In this document: positions 16,746 through 26,345 of the stretch, one piece after another
Layout of the letters: each line of letters starts with the position of its first letter
How positions within the stretch are numbered: position 1 is the stretch's first letter
Source: Bacteroidales bacterium
GTDB lineage: Bacteria; Bacteroidota; Bacteroidia; Bacteroidales; UBA932
Assembly (NCBI GenBank): GCA_029010575.1
Contig: JAQXKS010000026.1
Span: 1-42,775, forward strand
Direction of reading: 5' to 3'
Length of the DNA: 42,775 nt
Program-made: the position numbers and the translations under genes
Notes under the pieces: model-generated
Database searches by the model: none
The model's input: only the letters and a program-made list of their open reading frames with translations
What the model was told of the DNA's origin: nothing

Positions 16746-18713
16746 TTATTCTCGTTTCAAAACAATAGCTGTCCTGTTGGGCAGATACAATGACAAATAA
16801 TCACTCTTACCGTCATTCACAGTAAAGTGATAAACTGAATCGTCAACTCTGCCAAATCCATCATATTCAACTGAATCTGAATCTATTACAGTAATATATT
16901 TACCTGCCGGAGCGGAGAATCTGAAATCGGAAACAGAGCATGTCGGATGGAAATTGAATGCAAAAATATAACTTCCGCGGGCAAAAATCAAAACTTTTTG
17001 ATTTTCATCCACATATAACTGCACCAATTTCTGAGAAAGAATCTGGTATTTGGCAAAAAGAGTAATCATAGCCCTGTCGAAAGCCCAAAGTGATTTGTAC
17101 CTGAGCAACTCATTGTCACAGAGCGACCATTGCCTTCTCGCATAGAAGTAAGACCAGGAGTTTCCTTCACGCGGGAAATCAATCCATTCGGGATGTCCGA
17201 ACTCGTTCCCCATAAAATTGAGGTATCCATCACCAGCTGTAGATAGAGTCACAAGTCTTATCATCTTATGCAAGGCAACACCTCTGTCCACGATTAGCGA
17301 TTTGGAAACTTTGGACATTCCGGTATACATCTCCTTATCTATCAGTCTGAATATTAAGGTTTTATCTCCCACCAGCGCTTGATCGTGACACTCAGCATAA
17401 CTGATTGTATGTTCATCTGCGCGTTTATTGGTGAGCTCGTAATATATTTCACCCATACTCCAATCCTCATCACGACGTTCCTTTATCCATTTGATCCAGT
17501 GGTCAGCAACCCCCATGCTGAGTCTGAAATCAAATCCCATACCACCTTCTCTGACAGGAGCTGCCAAGCCGGGCATACCGCTGACATCCTCAGCGATGGT
17601 AATGGCACGGGGTGAGATCTCTTTGACAAGTATATTGGCAAGTGTCAGGTATAGAATGGCATCCTCATCTTCATTGCCATCAAAATAGCAGCTATAGTCG
17701 GTAAAATCCTTTCCGAGTCCATGATCCAGATATATCATACTTGTCACTCCGTCAAATCTGAAACCATCAAGATGATACTCCTCAAGCCAATACTTGACAT
17801 TGGAAAGCAAAAACGAGAGTGTCTCCCTCTTTCCGTAATTGAAACACCTTGATTGCCAAGCAGAATGACGTCCTCTTGGACCACTGTGGAAATAGAGAGA
17901 ATCTGTTCCATCAAATAGTGAAAGGCCCTCTGCCACATTATCGACTGAATGCGAATGGACAAGGTCCATTATCACAGCGATACCCATAGAATGAGCATCA
18001 TCCACCAGAAGCTTGAACTCCTCAGGCGTGCCGAATCTGCTGCTGAGCGCATAGAAACTTGAAACCTGATAGCCAAAAGACCCGTAATAAGGGTGCTCCT
18101 GCAGGGCCATAAGCTGTATTGCATTGTATCCTAAATCCTTAATACGAGGAAGGACTTTTATTCTGAACTCTTCAAAGGTGGAGACCTTCTCCTCTTCGGA
18201 ACTCATACCTATATGTGCTTCATAGATAAGAGGATTAGTAATTACTTTGTTAAAGTTATGCTTCCATATGTATGGTCTTGGTCTCCATGCCTGTGCAGAA
18301 AAAATCTTGGTAACAGGATCCTGCACCACACGGTTTATATACGATGGAATCCTCTCACCTGCACCACCATTCCACTCTACCCAAAGTTTGAAAAGCGTTC
18401 CATGGGGGAAGTGCATTGTTGGAAGAACCAGTTCCCAATTCCCTCCACCAAGTGGTTGCAGCCTGTACCGAGGGTCGCATTTCCATCCATTCACATCACC
18501 TATGAGCCAAATTGCAGTCGCATTGGGTGCATATTCCCTTAAAATCACTTTACGACCATGGTAATGAAGACCGTAATACAAGTGGTTGTTCATCATTGAT
18601 GAGAGCTTTCTGCCATAGCCTGCTATTTCCTGCTTCATGGTAACAGCCCTTCTGTAACGTTTGTCTATCTGCTCCTTGTATGGAATCAGATAAGTATCGG
18701 AATCATATATCAT
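16746..18713 (-). CDS. glgB: 1,4-alpha-glucan branching enzyme (GH13, eukaryote-like subtype)
   Basis: 655 residues. A CBM48 domain lies at the N-terminus (YAPNATAIWLIGDVNGW). The GH13 barrel has the four classical regions: region I around DLVHSHSVDN, region II LDGFRFDGVTSM with the nucleophile Asp, region III ITIAEDVSG with the acid/base Glu, and region IV AECHDQALVGD. A C-terminal all-beta domain follows. Order and length resemble eukaryotic and Bacteroidetes branching enzymes (GH13_8) more than the longer proteobacterial GlgB. It makes the alpha-1,6 branches of glycogen. Its ATG overlaps the xseB stop (ATGA), so it is translationally coupled to the exonuclease genes. Confidence 0.93.
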   Translation of the reverse strand: MIYDSDTYLIPYKEQIDKRYRRAVTMKQEIAGYGRKLSSMMNNHLYYGLHYHGRKVILREYAPNATAIWLIGDVNGWKCDPRYRLQPLGGGNWELVLPTMHFPHGTLFKLWVEWNGGAGERIPSYINRVVQDPVTKIFSAQAWRPRPYIWKHNFNKVITNPLIYEAHIGMSSEEEKVSTFEEFRIKVLPRIKDLGYNAIQLMALQEHPYYGSFGYQVSSFYALSSRFGTPEEFKLLVDDAHSMGIAVIMDLVHSHSVDNVAEGLSLFDGTDSLYFHSGPRGRHSAWQSRCFNYGKRETLSFLLSNVKYWLEEYHLDGFRFDGVTSMIYLDHGLGKDFTDYSCYFDGNEDEDAILYLTLANILVKEISPRAITIAEDVSGMPGLAAPVREGGMGFDFRLSMGVADHWIKWIKERRDEDWSMGEIYYELTNKRADEHTISYAECHDQALVGDKTLIFRLIDKEMYTGMSKVSKSLIVDRGVALHKMIRLVTLSTAGDGYLNFMGNEFGHPEWIDFPREGNSWSYFYARRQWSLCDNELLRYKSLWAFDRAMITLFAKYQILSQKLVQLYVDENQKVLIFARGSYIFAFNFHPTCSVSDFRFSAPAGKYITVIDSDSVEYDGFGRVDDSVYHFTVNDGKSDYLSLYLPNRTAIVLKRE

Positions 18714-18919
18714 AAACTTTCTGATTTGGCATTCAATATTTGGTTAACCTGATCTTCTCCCCTTCTGAGCTCTTCACGACAGAAATTGACGAGGGAGGTC
18801 GCCTCTTTTACCTTTTCCAGTACCTGACTGATTGGAAGAGAGGGATCTTCTACCTGTGCAACCAGTTCCTCAAGTCTCTTAATCGCTTGGGAATATGTAA
18901 GTTTTGTATCCATATACAC
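18710..18919 (-). CDS. xseB: exodeoxyribonuclease VII small subunit XseB
   Basis: 69 residues. LTYSQAIKRLEELVAQVEDPSLPISQVLEKVKEA is the helical hairpin of XseB. Several copies coat one XseA chain in the nuclease complex that trims single-stranded DNA. It starts at the last base of xseA and ends in overlap with the branching enzyme gene, so the three genes form one transcription unit. Confidence 0.95.
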   Translation of the reverse strand: MYMDTKLTYSQAIKRLEELVAQVEDPSLPISQVLEKVKEATSLVNFCREELRRGEDQVNQILNAKSESL

Positions 18920-20112
18920 TATTTTTCAAATATTTTTTTCACCACACACTCAGCTATGCCGTCAATAAAAGTAACAGAGATCTCATCTCCCTCCTTGATG
19001 GACTGCACTGAATCCACTCTGCCACAAGTCCCGGTAACGGGCAGATACCCTGCTGCAAGAAGGTTCATAGGATTGGCCTTGGTAAGCCTCATTTCCAGCA
19101 GATCCACCCGATGAAAAGAGTCCCGGTAACGCGCAGAGACTGCCTGTGCCATCCTACCCGAAAGAGTATTGAGAAGAAGTTCTCCCTGTCTGAACCTGCT
19201 TCCCAAAGAGAGAGCCATTCGCGAAGCAAGAGAGGCAATGGAGGCATCCTCGCTGACAAACGCCTCAAGAATGAAATCTGCCAGCGCAGTAGGTGTCTTG
19301 ACAGAGAGGGCAGCCACATCATCACATATGTGCCTGTCTCGCTCATGTCCCACAGCCACCATGACAGGAAGGGGGAACTGCGCGATATTGGCACAAAGAG
19401 TATAGTCATCAAAACAAGCCAAATCCGATATTGAGCCGCCTCCCCTCAGGAGCAGAACTGCATCGAACCTGTATCCCCTGTTTTCAATGTCGGAACAGAT
19501 TGCCTCGAGAGCTGCCACTATCCCTGATGGGGCCGAATCCCCCTGCATCGGAGCATTGTACAGAGTGGTATTGAAATGAAACCCGTATCTATTCTCATGA
19601 AGGTGTTTCATAAAGTCTCCGTAGCCTGCTGCGGTAGCTGCAGAGATAACAGCAAAACTCCTGGGAAGCGCTGGCAAAGGAAGCAGTCTGTTCATATCGA
19701 ACATCCCCTCCTGCTTGAGACGGGCTATTGTCCTCTGGCGGGCCAATTCTACCTCTCCCAGCGTATATGTCGCATCTATATCATTGATTACAAAGGTGAG
19801 TCCATATAGTTCCGAGTACTGTACCTGCACCTGAACAAGGATCCTCATCCCCGCACAAATACTCCTTCCCGTAGCAAATTCGAACGCCTGTGAAAGATTC
19901 TTCCATTTCGAGGCCCATGCCACCGCTGAGGCCTTGGCCTTAAACCTGTCAGAGTTCTCGTCTTTCTCCACAAGCTCTATATAACAATGGCCCGACAGAG
20001 GTTTCTTGACTTCGTGAACTTCGGCACGCACCCACTCTTTCTCACTGAAATACACTGACACTGCAGATTTTATGCGTTCCTGCAACTGGCTTAATGATAT
20101 CCCTTCTTCCAT
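18919..20112 (-). CDS. xseA: exodeoxyribonuclease VII large subunit XseA
   Basis: 397 residues. An N-terminal OB-fold (WVRAEVHEVKKPLSGHCYIEL) precedes the catalytic domain, whose family signatures are LLLRGGGSISDLACFDD, VAVGHERDRHICDDVA and KTPTALADF. The C-terminal part is shorter than in E. coli XseA, as is usual in Bacteroidetes. With XseB it degrades single-stranded DNA to oligonucleotides. It is the first gene of the long minus-strand run and is divergent from engB, with only 53 bases between the start codons. A TATATTTG -7 box (20137-20130) lies 17 bases upstream of the ATG. Confidence 0.95.
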   Translation of the reverse strand: MEEGISLSQLQERIKSAVSVYFSEKEWVRAEVHEVKKPLSGHCYIELVEKDENSDRFKAKASAVAWASKWKNLSQAFEFATGRSICAGMRILVQVQVQYSELYGLTFVINDIDATYTLGEVELARQRTIARLKQEGMFDMNRLLPLPALPRSFAVISAATAAGYGDFMKHLHENRYGFHFNTTLYNAPMQGDSAPSGIVAALEAICSDIENRGYRFDAVLLLRGGGSISDLACFDDYTLCANIAQFPLPVMVAVGHERDRHICDDVAALSVKTPTALADFILEAFVSEDASIASLASRMALSLGSRFRQGELLLNTLSGRMAQAVSARYRDSFHRVDLLEMRLTKANPMNLLAAGYLPVTGTCGRVDSVQSIKEGDEISVTFIDGIAECVVKKIFEK

Positions 20113-20129
20113 AACAACAAAGATTCATA

Positions 20130-20157
20130 CAAATATAGTATTTTTTTTCTATTTTTG
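20130..20157. promoter_or_regulatory. back-to-back -7 boxes of the divergent xseA and engB genes
   Basis: CAAATATA at 20130-20137 is TATATTTG on the minus strand, facing xseA. TATTTTTG at 20150-20157 on the plus strand faces engB, nine bases before its ATG. Both fit TAnnTTTG. Neither has a clean TTTG at the -33 distance, so the call rests on the -7 boxes and position. The engB box is so close to the ATG that its mRNA may have almost no leader. Confidence 0.5.
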
Positions 20158-20165
20158 CCGCAATT

Positions 20166-20759
20166 ATGACAATCACCAAATCCATTTTTTCCTGCAGTTG
20201 CAGTTGTGTCGAACACAAGCCGAAACAGCTAAGACCGGAAGTTGCCTTCATCGGAAGATCCAATGTCGGCAAATCTTCCCTTATAAACATGCTTTGTGGT
20301 AATAAAAAACTTGCAAAAACATCTGCCACTCCAGGCAAGACACTACTGCTCAACTACTTCCTAATCGATGACTTCTGGTACATCGTCGACCTGCCCGGAT
20401 ATGGATTCGCAAAAATATCCAAGGAGGGACAAAACAGACTCAAAAAGATGATACAGGACTACATCGGAAAGAGCCGCGAGCTTATGATGCTCTTCATACT
20501 CATCGACTCCCGCCATCCCCTTCAGGAAATTGACAAAAACTTCATAACGGCAGTAAGTCAGGCGGAAATACCTTTTTCAATAATATATACCAAAAGTGAC
20601 AAGATGTCCTCTTCTGCACTGAAGAAAGTGTGCGGTGACAATTCGGAAGCCATCAGGCAGATAAACCCCGATACGAGATTCTTCATTTCATCATCCGAAA
20701 GCAGCAGAGGAAAGGAAGATATTCTTGCCTACCTTGATGAAATTGTCAGAAACAAATAA
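20166..20759 (+). CDS. engB: ribosome biogenesis GTPase YsxC/EngB
   Basis: 197 residues. GTPase motifs are G1 GRSNVGKSS, a T in the TSATPGKT switch I region, G3 DLPGYG, and G4 TKSDKM. The order and the PEVAFIGRSNVGKSSLIN start are diagnostic for EngB (YihA/YsxC), needed for large-subunit ribosome assembly. The N-terminus is slightly extended (MTITKSIFSCSCSCVEHKP) with two CSC-type cysteine pairs of unknown meaning. It leads the plus-strand housekeeping run and is followed by prs after 31 bases. Confidence 0.95.
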   Translation: MTITKSIFSCSCSCVEHKPKQLRPEVAFIGRSNVGKSSLINMLCGNKKLAKTSATPGKTLLLNYFLIDDFWYIVDLPGYGFAKISKEGQNRLKKMIQDYIGKSRELMMLFILIDSRHPLQEIDKNFITAVSQAEIPFSIIYTKSDKMSSSALKKVCGDNSEAIRQINPDTRFFISSSESSRGKEDILAYLDEIVRNK

Positions 20760-20790
20760 AAAACAATAATTAACTTCAACACACATCTAT

Positions 20791-21762
20791 ATGAACCATT
20801 TGAACAGCACAATCAATCACACCCACAACATCAAGATATTTTCTTGCAGAGGGTCACGCTATTTGGCAGAAAAGATTTCAAAATCTCTCGGAATCGGACT
20901 GGGAGAATCCATCGTAACAGACTTCAGCGACGGAGAATTCCAGCCTGCTTTCAATGAATCTGTCCGTGGAACTACAGTATTTATCGTCCAGTCCACATTC
21001 CCCCCTATTGACAATCTTTTCGAGCTCCTGCTTATGATTGATGCAGCAAAAAGAGCATCTGCATACAAAGTTATCGCAGTAATGCCCTATTTCGGATGGG
21101 CCCGTCAGGACCGCAAAGACCGTCCCAGAGTCTCTATCGGAGCCAAACTCGTTGCAAACCTTCTGGCAGCAGCAGGTTGCGACAGAGTGATGACAGTCGA
21201 TCTGCACGCAGATCAGATTCAGGGATTCTTCGATTTCCCCGTTGACCACATGTACGCAAGCGGTATCTTCATGTCATATCTCCGTAGCCTTGGACTCGAA
21301 AACCTCTCAATAGCAGCTCCTGACATGGGAGGTGCAAAAAGAGCAAATGCTTATGCCCGCGCTTTGGAATGTCCCCTTATCGTGTGTCATAAGTCAAGGG
21401 AAAGGCCAAATGTTGTAGGCTCCATGACTGCCATCGGAGAAGTTGAAGGACGCAATATCATCATCGTAGATGACATGATAGACACAGCAGGAACCATCAC
21501 CAAGGCAGCAGACATGCTTATGGAGAAAGGTGCCCTCAGCGTACGCGCCATTGCCACACACCCTGTATTCTCAGGACCTGCATACGAAAGACTTGCTGCA
21601 AGCTCGCTCAAGGAAATCGTCGTAACCGACACCATTCCTCTCAGGGCTCCTGAAAACGCAGATATCTCCAAGATTAAAGTTCTTTCTGTAGCCGACATGG
21701 TTGCAGAGGTAATAAATAGAGTTTACAACTATCAGTCAATAAGCAATATCTATGGTTTTTAA
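20791..21762 (+). CDS. prs: ribose-phosphate pyrophosphokinase
   Basis: 323 residues. Typical motifs are FSDGEFQPAFNESVRGTTVFIVQST, the catalytic flexible loop GWARQDRKDRPRVSIGAKL, DLHADQIQGFFD, and the PRPP-binding IIVDDMIDTAGT. It makes PRPP from ribose 5-phosphate and ATP for nucleotide, NAD and His/Trp synthesis. Its last 11 bases overlap the nadE start, and NAD synthesis is one of the pathways that consumes PRPP. Confidence 0.97.
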   Translation: MNHLNSTINHTHNIKIFSCRGSRYLAEKISKSLGIGLGESIVTDFSDGEFQPAFNESVRGTTVFIVQSTFPPIDNLFELLLMIDAAKRASAYKVIAVMPYFGWARQDRKDRPRVSIGAKLVANLLAAAGCDRVMTVDLHADQIQGFFDFPVDHMYASGIFMSYLRSLGLENLSIAAPDMGGAKRANAYARALECPLIVCHKSRERPNVVGSMTAIGEVEGRNIIIVDDMIDTAGTITKAADMLMEKGALSVRAIATHPVFSGPAYERLAASSLKEIVVTDTIPLRAPENADISKIKVLSVADMVAEVINRVYNYQSISNIYGF

Positions 21763-22597
21763 TCCTGAACACAACATAGATAAGATCCACGACACCCTGG
21801 TTTCGTCCCTGCGCAAATTCTTCAAAGACGCAGGGATGACCAAGGCTGTTCTGGGCCTTTCAGGAGGAATCGACTCCGGAGTAGTCGCACCACTTGCAGT
21901 GGAAGCACTCGGTGCAGAGAATGTGACCGGCATCCTCATGCCGTCATCTTTTTCTTCGCTCCACTCCATAACAGATGCGACAGAACTGGCCGAGAATCTC
22001 GGAATCAAGCATTACATCATACCTATCTCCGATATTTATGACAGATTCATGAAGGAGATCGACCCGATAATGGAGGGAGACCACTCTTGGGACAACACTC
22101 AGGAAAACCTCCAGGCCAGAATCAGAGGAACCATTCTCATGGCCTTCTCCAACAGAAAAAGGGCCTTGCTCCTGAACACCTCCAACAAGAGTGAACTTTC
22201 AATGGGTTATGGCACACTTTATGGAGACCTCAGTGGAGCACTGATGGTGATAGCAGATATATACAAGCTTCAGGTCTATGCACTTGCAAGATATATCAAC
22301 TCAGAACGGGAGATAATACCCTTCTCTACCATTTCAAAGGCTCCTTCAGCTGAACTTCGTGTAGATCAGAAAGACACAGATTCACTGCCTGACTACTCAC
22401 TCCTCGACCCCATTCTCTACCAGCTTAACGAAATGGGAATGAGTGCAGAAGAGGTTATTGCAGCAGGAGTTGACAGACAAGTCGTTGAAAGAATTGTAAG
22501 GCTTCGCAAGGCTGCAGCATTCAAAGGTCACCAGATGGCTCCTGTAATAAAAATTTCGGAAAAACCGCTTCTTGACAGAAGCAAATGGATTTATTAG
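21752..22597 (+). CDS. nadE: NAD(+) synthase (NadE)
   Basis: 281 residues. The ATP-pyrophosphatase motif SGGIDSGVVAPLAVEALG lies near residue 35. The substrate stretches NTQENLQARIRGTILMAFSNR and NTSNKSELSMGYGTLYGD follow. There is no N-terminal glutaminase (nitrilase-like) domain, so it should use ammonia directly or glutamine through a partner. It catalyses amidation of nicotinic acid adenine dinucleotide. The start overlaps the prs stop, indicating coupling. Confidence 0.96.
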   Translation: MVFNPEHNIDKIHDTLVSSLRKFFKDAGMTKAVLGLSGGIDSGVVAPLAVEALGAENVTGILMPSSFSSLHSITDATELAENLGIKHYIIPISDIYDRFMKEIDPIMEGDHSWDNTQENLQARIRGTILMAFSNRKRALLLNTSNKSELSMGYGTLYGDLSGALMVIADIYKLQVYALARYINSEREIIPFSTISKAPSAELRVDQKDTDSLPDYSLLDPILYQLNEMGMSAEEVIAAGVDRQVVERIVRLRKAAAFKGHQMAPVIKISEKPLLDRSKWIY

Positions 22598-22857
22598 ACA
22601 GAGTTATGGAAATATTCCTCGCAGCACTCATTTTTCTCGCATTGGCACTCTTCTTGATGTGCTTCAACATAATATTCCGCAAGAACGGAGAGTTTCCTGA
22701 CAGCGAAATCGGACACAACAAAGAGTTGCGCAAACGGGGTATTGTGTGTGCCAAAGAGGACGAACTCAAGCTCTGGAAAAAGAACAAGAGGGATGGCGAG
22801 AGCGGATGTACCGCCTCCTCCTGTGCCGACTGTACATCCGGGAACTGTTTAAAATAA
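22585..22857 (+). CDS. small membrane protein with C-terminal cysteine cluster
   Basis: 90 residues. One N-terminal membrane helix (about residues 9-28, [20 protein letters not shown]) is followed by [29 protein letters not shown]. The tail has four cysteines ([17 protein letters not shown]). Bacteroidetes genomes often carry short proteins with a membrane helix, this GEFP-x-IGHNKxLRKRGI pattern and Cys pairs, but no function is established. The cysteines suggest metal binding or redox. The start overlaps nadE by 13 bases. An internal ATG at 22606, just after the nadE stop, is equally plausible. Confidence 0.75.
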   Translation: MDLLDRVMEIFLAALIFLALALFLMCFNIIFRKNGEFPDSEIGHNKELRKRGIVCAKEDELKLWKKNKRDGESGCTASSCADCTSGNCLK

Positions 22858-22862
22858 TAGTA

Positions 22863-24170
22863 ATGAGTCTAGTAGCGATTGTTGGACGCCCTAATGTAGG
22901 AAAATCAACACTTTTCAATAGGCTGGTCGGTAACAGACAGGCCATAGTAGATGACACTGCCGGAGTAACTCGCGACCGCCACTACGGAAAGTGTGAATGG
23001 TGCGGGAGAGAGTTCTCTGTTGTCGATACAGGAGGATACACATCCAACAGTGATGATATATTCGAAGGAGAAATCAGAAAACAGGTAAAAATTGCCATAG
23101 ACGAGGCGGACCTTGTTCTGTTCCTCGTGGAGGTTGGAACAGGTGTGACCGACTTCGATGAAGAGATTGCCGACCTGCTCAGACGTTCAGGAAAGCCGGT
23201 GATGCTCGTTGTTAATAAAGTAGACAGTTCCGATAAGGTTTCGGACATATACCAATTCTACTCTTTGGGACTTGGAGACCCCATTGACATCTCCTCTGCA
23301 AACGGAAGCGGAACCGGTGACATGCTTGATGAATTGGTAAAACGCCTGCCTGCAGACGAAAAGATGGTAAAAGAGGATGAGAATATCCCCAGAATCGCAA
23401 TAGTAGGAAGACCTAATGCGGGCAAATCCTCCATCACCAACGCCTTTCTGGGAGAAGATCGCAACATAGTAACAGAAATTGCCGGAACGACACGTGACTC
23501 AATAGAGTCAAGATACAACAAATTCGGACACGACTTCATACTCGTCGATACAGCCGGACTTCGCAAGAAGACAAAAGTTCAGGAAGATCTCGAGTTCTAT
23601 TCTGTCATGAGAGCAGTAAAATCCATCGAACAGGCAGATGTCTGCATTCTTATGATAGATGCCACCAAGGGAATCGAGGCTCAGGACATGTCCATCTTCA
23701 ACCTGATAATAAAAAACAAGAAAGGATGCGTAATCGCTGTCAACAAATGGGACCTCGTCGAGAAGAACAGCAATACGATGAAAGAGTACACTGAAGCTAT
23801 CAAAAAACGCATCGCACCTTTCGTGGACCTGCCAATCATATTCACATCGGCAACACAAAAACAGAGAATCCTCGACCTTCTCGATGCAGCTGCAGCAGTG
23901 TGGGAAAACTATTCAAAGAAGATCCCAACATCCCGCCTGAACGAACTCATGCTTGAAGAGATTGAGAACTTCCCTCCCCCATCTACAAAAGGCAAGTACA
24001 TAAAGATCAAGTTCATCACCCAACTTCCCACAAAGTCCCCATCCTTCGCATTCTTCTGTAACCTTCCTCAGTACATCGGGGATCCATATAAACGTTTCCT
24101 CGAAAACAGGCTCAGGAAGCACTTTGACTTCAATGGATGTCCCATACAGATATATATGAGGAAAAAGTAA
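22863..24170 (+). CDS. der: ribosome-associated GTPase Der (EngA)
   Basis: 435 residues from the ATG at 22863. The frame is open further upstream, but the family begins exactly at [23 protein letters not shown]. It has two tandem GTPase domains: the first with GRPNVGKST and DTGGYTS, the second with [17 protein letters not shown] and NKWDLV. A C-terminal KH-like domain follows ([27 protein letters not shown]). It acts in 50S ribosome subunit maturation. The stop overlaps the next ATG by one base (TAATG). Confidence 0.96.
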   Translation: MSLVAIVGRPNVGKSTLFNRLVGNRQAIVDDTAGVTRDRHYGKCEWCGREFSVVDTGGYTSNSDDIFEGEIRKQVKIAIDEADLVLFLVEVGTGVTDFDEEIADLLRRSGKPVMLVVNKVDSSDKVSDIYQFYSLGLGDPIDISSANGSGTGDMLDELVKRLPADEKMVKEDENIPRIAIVGRPNAGKSSITNAFLGEDRNIVTEIAGTTRDSIESRYNKFGHDFILVDTAGLRKKTKVQEDLEFYSVMRAVKSIEQADVCILMIDATKGIEAQDMSIFNLIIKNKKGCVIAVNKWDLVEKNSNTMKEYTEAIKKRIAPFVDLPIIFTSATQKQRILDLLDAAAAVWENYSKKIPTSRLNELMLEEIENFPPPSTKGKYIKIKFITQLPTKSPSFAFFCNLPQYIGDPYKRFLENRLRKHFDFNGCPIQIYMRKK

Positions 24171-25087
24171 TGAAATATAGAATAACCGCTGTTTTATCGG
24201 TAGTGTTGCTGCTGTGCACGCTGCAAGGCACATCACAGTTGTATGCCCAACACACCAAGCACCTTAACAGGGAAATAAGCCAGTTTGAACAGAAAAAGGT
24301 CAAATCACGTCTCCCTTATGTAGGAGACTTGACAGCCAGACAGGTAAAAGTGGTTCTGGCCGGAGACAACTCAATGGCTGACCTGCTTCTCAAGAACTTT
24401 GTGGAGAAGGGATGGTACATAACATCCTACGAATATTGCTCATATCGGGAATTCGAAAAGATTAAGAGCGATACTAACTATTACTTCCTGATGCGAATCA
24501 ACAAGTTCGTTTCCAAAAACAACTCCAGTGACTATATGGAGTATCTCACCTTCTTCAAGGGCAGCGAAAAGACCACAGACCAGCTCGAAGATCTCTGCGA
24601 ACTCATCTCGCTTCCAATGTACCCCAATAACGACACCCAGGGGAGGATCTTTACATACCTGCCCGCATATATCAATATTATCCAGAAATATATCCAGCAG
24701 CTCTCGGACGGAGAGAGACTCCCGATTGTCGGAAAGGAGCCCGTAGCATCCAGACCTGACTCGTCAAAAAGAGTACTCTTTATCAGAAGTGACTTCGGTT
24801 ATGACATACAGGAAGAGGACCTCAACGAGATGTTCAATGGCAAGGCTGTTATCACATCTGAAGAGGAGGTAGAGAGGGCATTGGAAAACGGAAGAGAGGA
24901 TTGCCTGGTATCATTGATAGTCGCTCCATCAGAAATACCCTCCAACGGCAAGTCATATTGTTACAAGATGCTCATAAGTACCGATACATATGAGCTGTAC
25001 TACTTTGCAAAGCACAACCTCAGATGTAACAAGAACAGAGGATTCCTGAAAAAGGATATACGAAAAATTTCTTCAAGATACAGGTAA
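24170..25087 (+). CDS. exported protein of unknown function
   Basis: 305 residues from the ATG that overlaps the der stop. A signal peptide is clear (hydrophobic VLSVVLLLCTLQGTSQLYAQ, probable cleavage after YAQ). The mature part has no motif I recognise. Visible are VKSRLPYVGDLTARQVKVVLAGDNSMAD near the start, several YYFLMRINKF-type strands, a mixed alpha/beta middle and a basic C-terminus (KKDIRKISSRYR). It is placed between der and an M16 peptidase gene with three bases of spacing, so it is co-transcribed with both. A periplasmic or outer-membrane role is likely, but nothing more can be said. Confidence 0.75.
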   Translation: MKYRITAVLSVVLLLCTLQGTSQLYAQHTKHLNREISQFEQKKVKSRLPYVGDLTARQVKVVLAGDNSMADLLLKNFVEKGWYITSYEYCSYREFEKIKSDTNYYFLMRINKFVSKNNSSDYMEYLTFFKGSEKTTDQLEDLCELISLPMYPNNDTQGRIFTYLPAYINIIQKYIQQLSDGERLPIVGKEPVASRPDSSKRVLFIRSDFGYDIQEEDLNEMFNGKAVITSEEEVERALENGREDCLVSLIVAPSEIPSNGKSYCYKMLISTDTYELYYFAKHNLRCNKNRGFLKKDIRKISSRYR

Positions 25088-25090
25088 GCA

Positions 25091-26332
25091 ATGGAAGAGA
25101 GATCCCTCAGAGGCATAAAATTCGGATTCAGGAAAAGTTCGTCTCCAGTTGCCTATTGTGCCCTCCATATAAAGAGCGGAACCCGTAACGAAGAGGCAGC
25201 AGGTGCCGGAATGGCCCATTTCGTCGAGCACCTGATTTTCAAAGGAACTTTACACAAGACAAGTTCTGTCATCAATTCAAGGCTTGAAAAGCTTGGAGGA
25301 GAGTTGAATGCCTACACCACCAAGGAGGAGACCGTACTTCAGGCAACATGTCTGAAAGAGGATCTTCCCAAGGCCATATCTCTGCTCATAGAGCTGGCAT
25401 TCTGCTCGACATTTCCCCAGAAGGAGATAGATATGGAGAGAGGTGTTGTTATAGAAGAAATCAGGTCATACAAGGACTCCCCATCCGAACAGATATACGA
25501 TGACTTTGAGGAACTTCTCTTTGCAGGTACCCCTTTGTCAACACCAATACTGGGTAATATTCAATCGATAAAGAGAATCACAAGAAAAGAGATTCTTGGA
25601 TACTATTACAGAATGTTCGTTCCCCAGAACTTCTTCTTCAGCGTAGTGGCTGACAAGGATGAGGAATCAGTCAAAAGAGTTCTTGCAAAAGCAATAGAGA
25701 AATACGGGGAGGAGTCTTTAAGCCTCAGATGCGAAGGTTCCTCGTTCAATCCTTGTACAGGTATCACCCCGAAAGAGTACCTGCGTTTTAACAAGGTCAT
25801 AACCAAAAAGAACCATCAGGCACATTGTATCATCGGATGCAGGGCATACTCCTTCTTCCAGGAGGAGAGATTTGCATTGTCTCTCCTTGTCAACATCTTG
25901 GGAGGGCCGGCCGCAAACTCCCGTTTCAATGTGCTGCTCAGGGAGAAAAACGGTCTTGTATACAGTATAGATGCCTCTTACACACAGTATTGGGACAGCG
26001 GGGCGGTAATGATCTACTTCGGATGTGACAAGAGCAATGTTGACAAATGCAAAGAATTGATTTTCAAGACCATTGAAAAGTATCGTACCAGCCCTGTCTC
26101 AGAAAGGGAACTGAAAGAGGCAAAAAAACAATACATAGGCCAGCTGGCGATATCTGCCGACAACTCTGAGTCACAGTTGCTTTCAATGGGCAAGAGTCTT
26201 ATGGTCTTCGGAAGGATAAAAGATACTTCAGAGTTAATCAAGAACATTGAATCCATAACTTCTGCACAGATTTTGCAGGTTGCTGAAGATATATTCGATC
26301 CTGAAAAGGTATCGGTCCTCACCTATTTGTAA
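25091..26332 (+). CDS. M16-family zinc metallopeptidase
   Basis: 413 residues. The inverted zinc motif HFVEH lies near residue 43, with the third ligand Glu in ERGVVIEEIRSYKDSPSEQ about 75 residues later. The C-terminal half contains the second M16 domain with NILGGPAANSRFNVLLREKNGLVYSI. No signal peptide is apparent, so it may be cytoplasmic, as many bacterial processing-protease-like M16 enzymes are. It degrades or processes peptides, but the substrate is unknown. It follows the exported unknown protein after three bases. Confidence 0.93.
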   Translation: MEERSLRGIKFGFRKSSSPVAYCALHIKSGTRNEEAAGAGMAHFVEHLIFKGTLHKTSSVINSRLEKLGGELNAYTTKEETVLQATCLKEDLPKAISLLIELAFCSTFPQKEIDMERGVVIEEIRSYKDSPSEQIYDDFEELLFAGTPLSTPILGNIQSIKRITRKEILGYYYRMFVPQNFFFSVVADKDEESVKRVLAKAIEKYGEESLSLRCEGSSFNPCTGITPKEYLRFNKVITKKNHQAHCIIGCRAYSFFQEERFALSLLVNILGGPAANSRFNVLLREKNGLVYSIDASYTQYWDSGAVMIYFGCDKSNVDKCKELIFKTIEKYRTSPVSERELKEAKKQYIGQLAISADNSESQLLSMGKSLMVFGRIKDTSELIKNIESITSAQILQVAEDIFDPEKVSVLTYL

Positions 26333-26345
26333 TACAGATCTGAAA

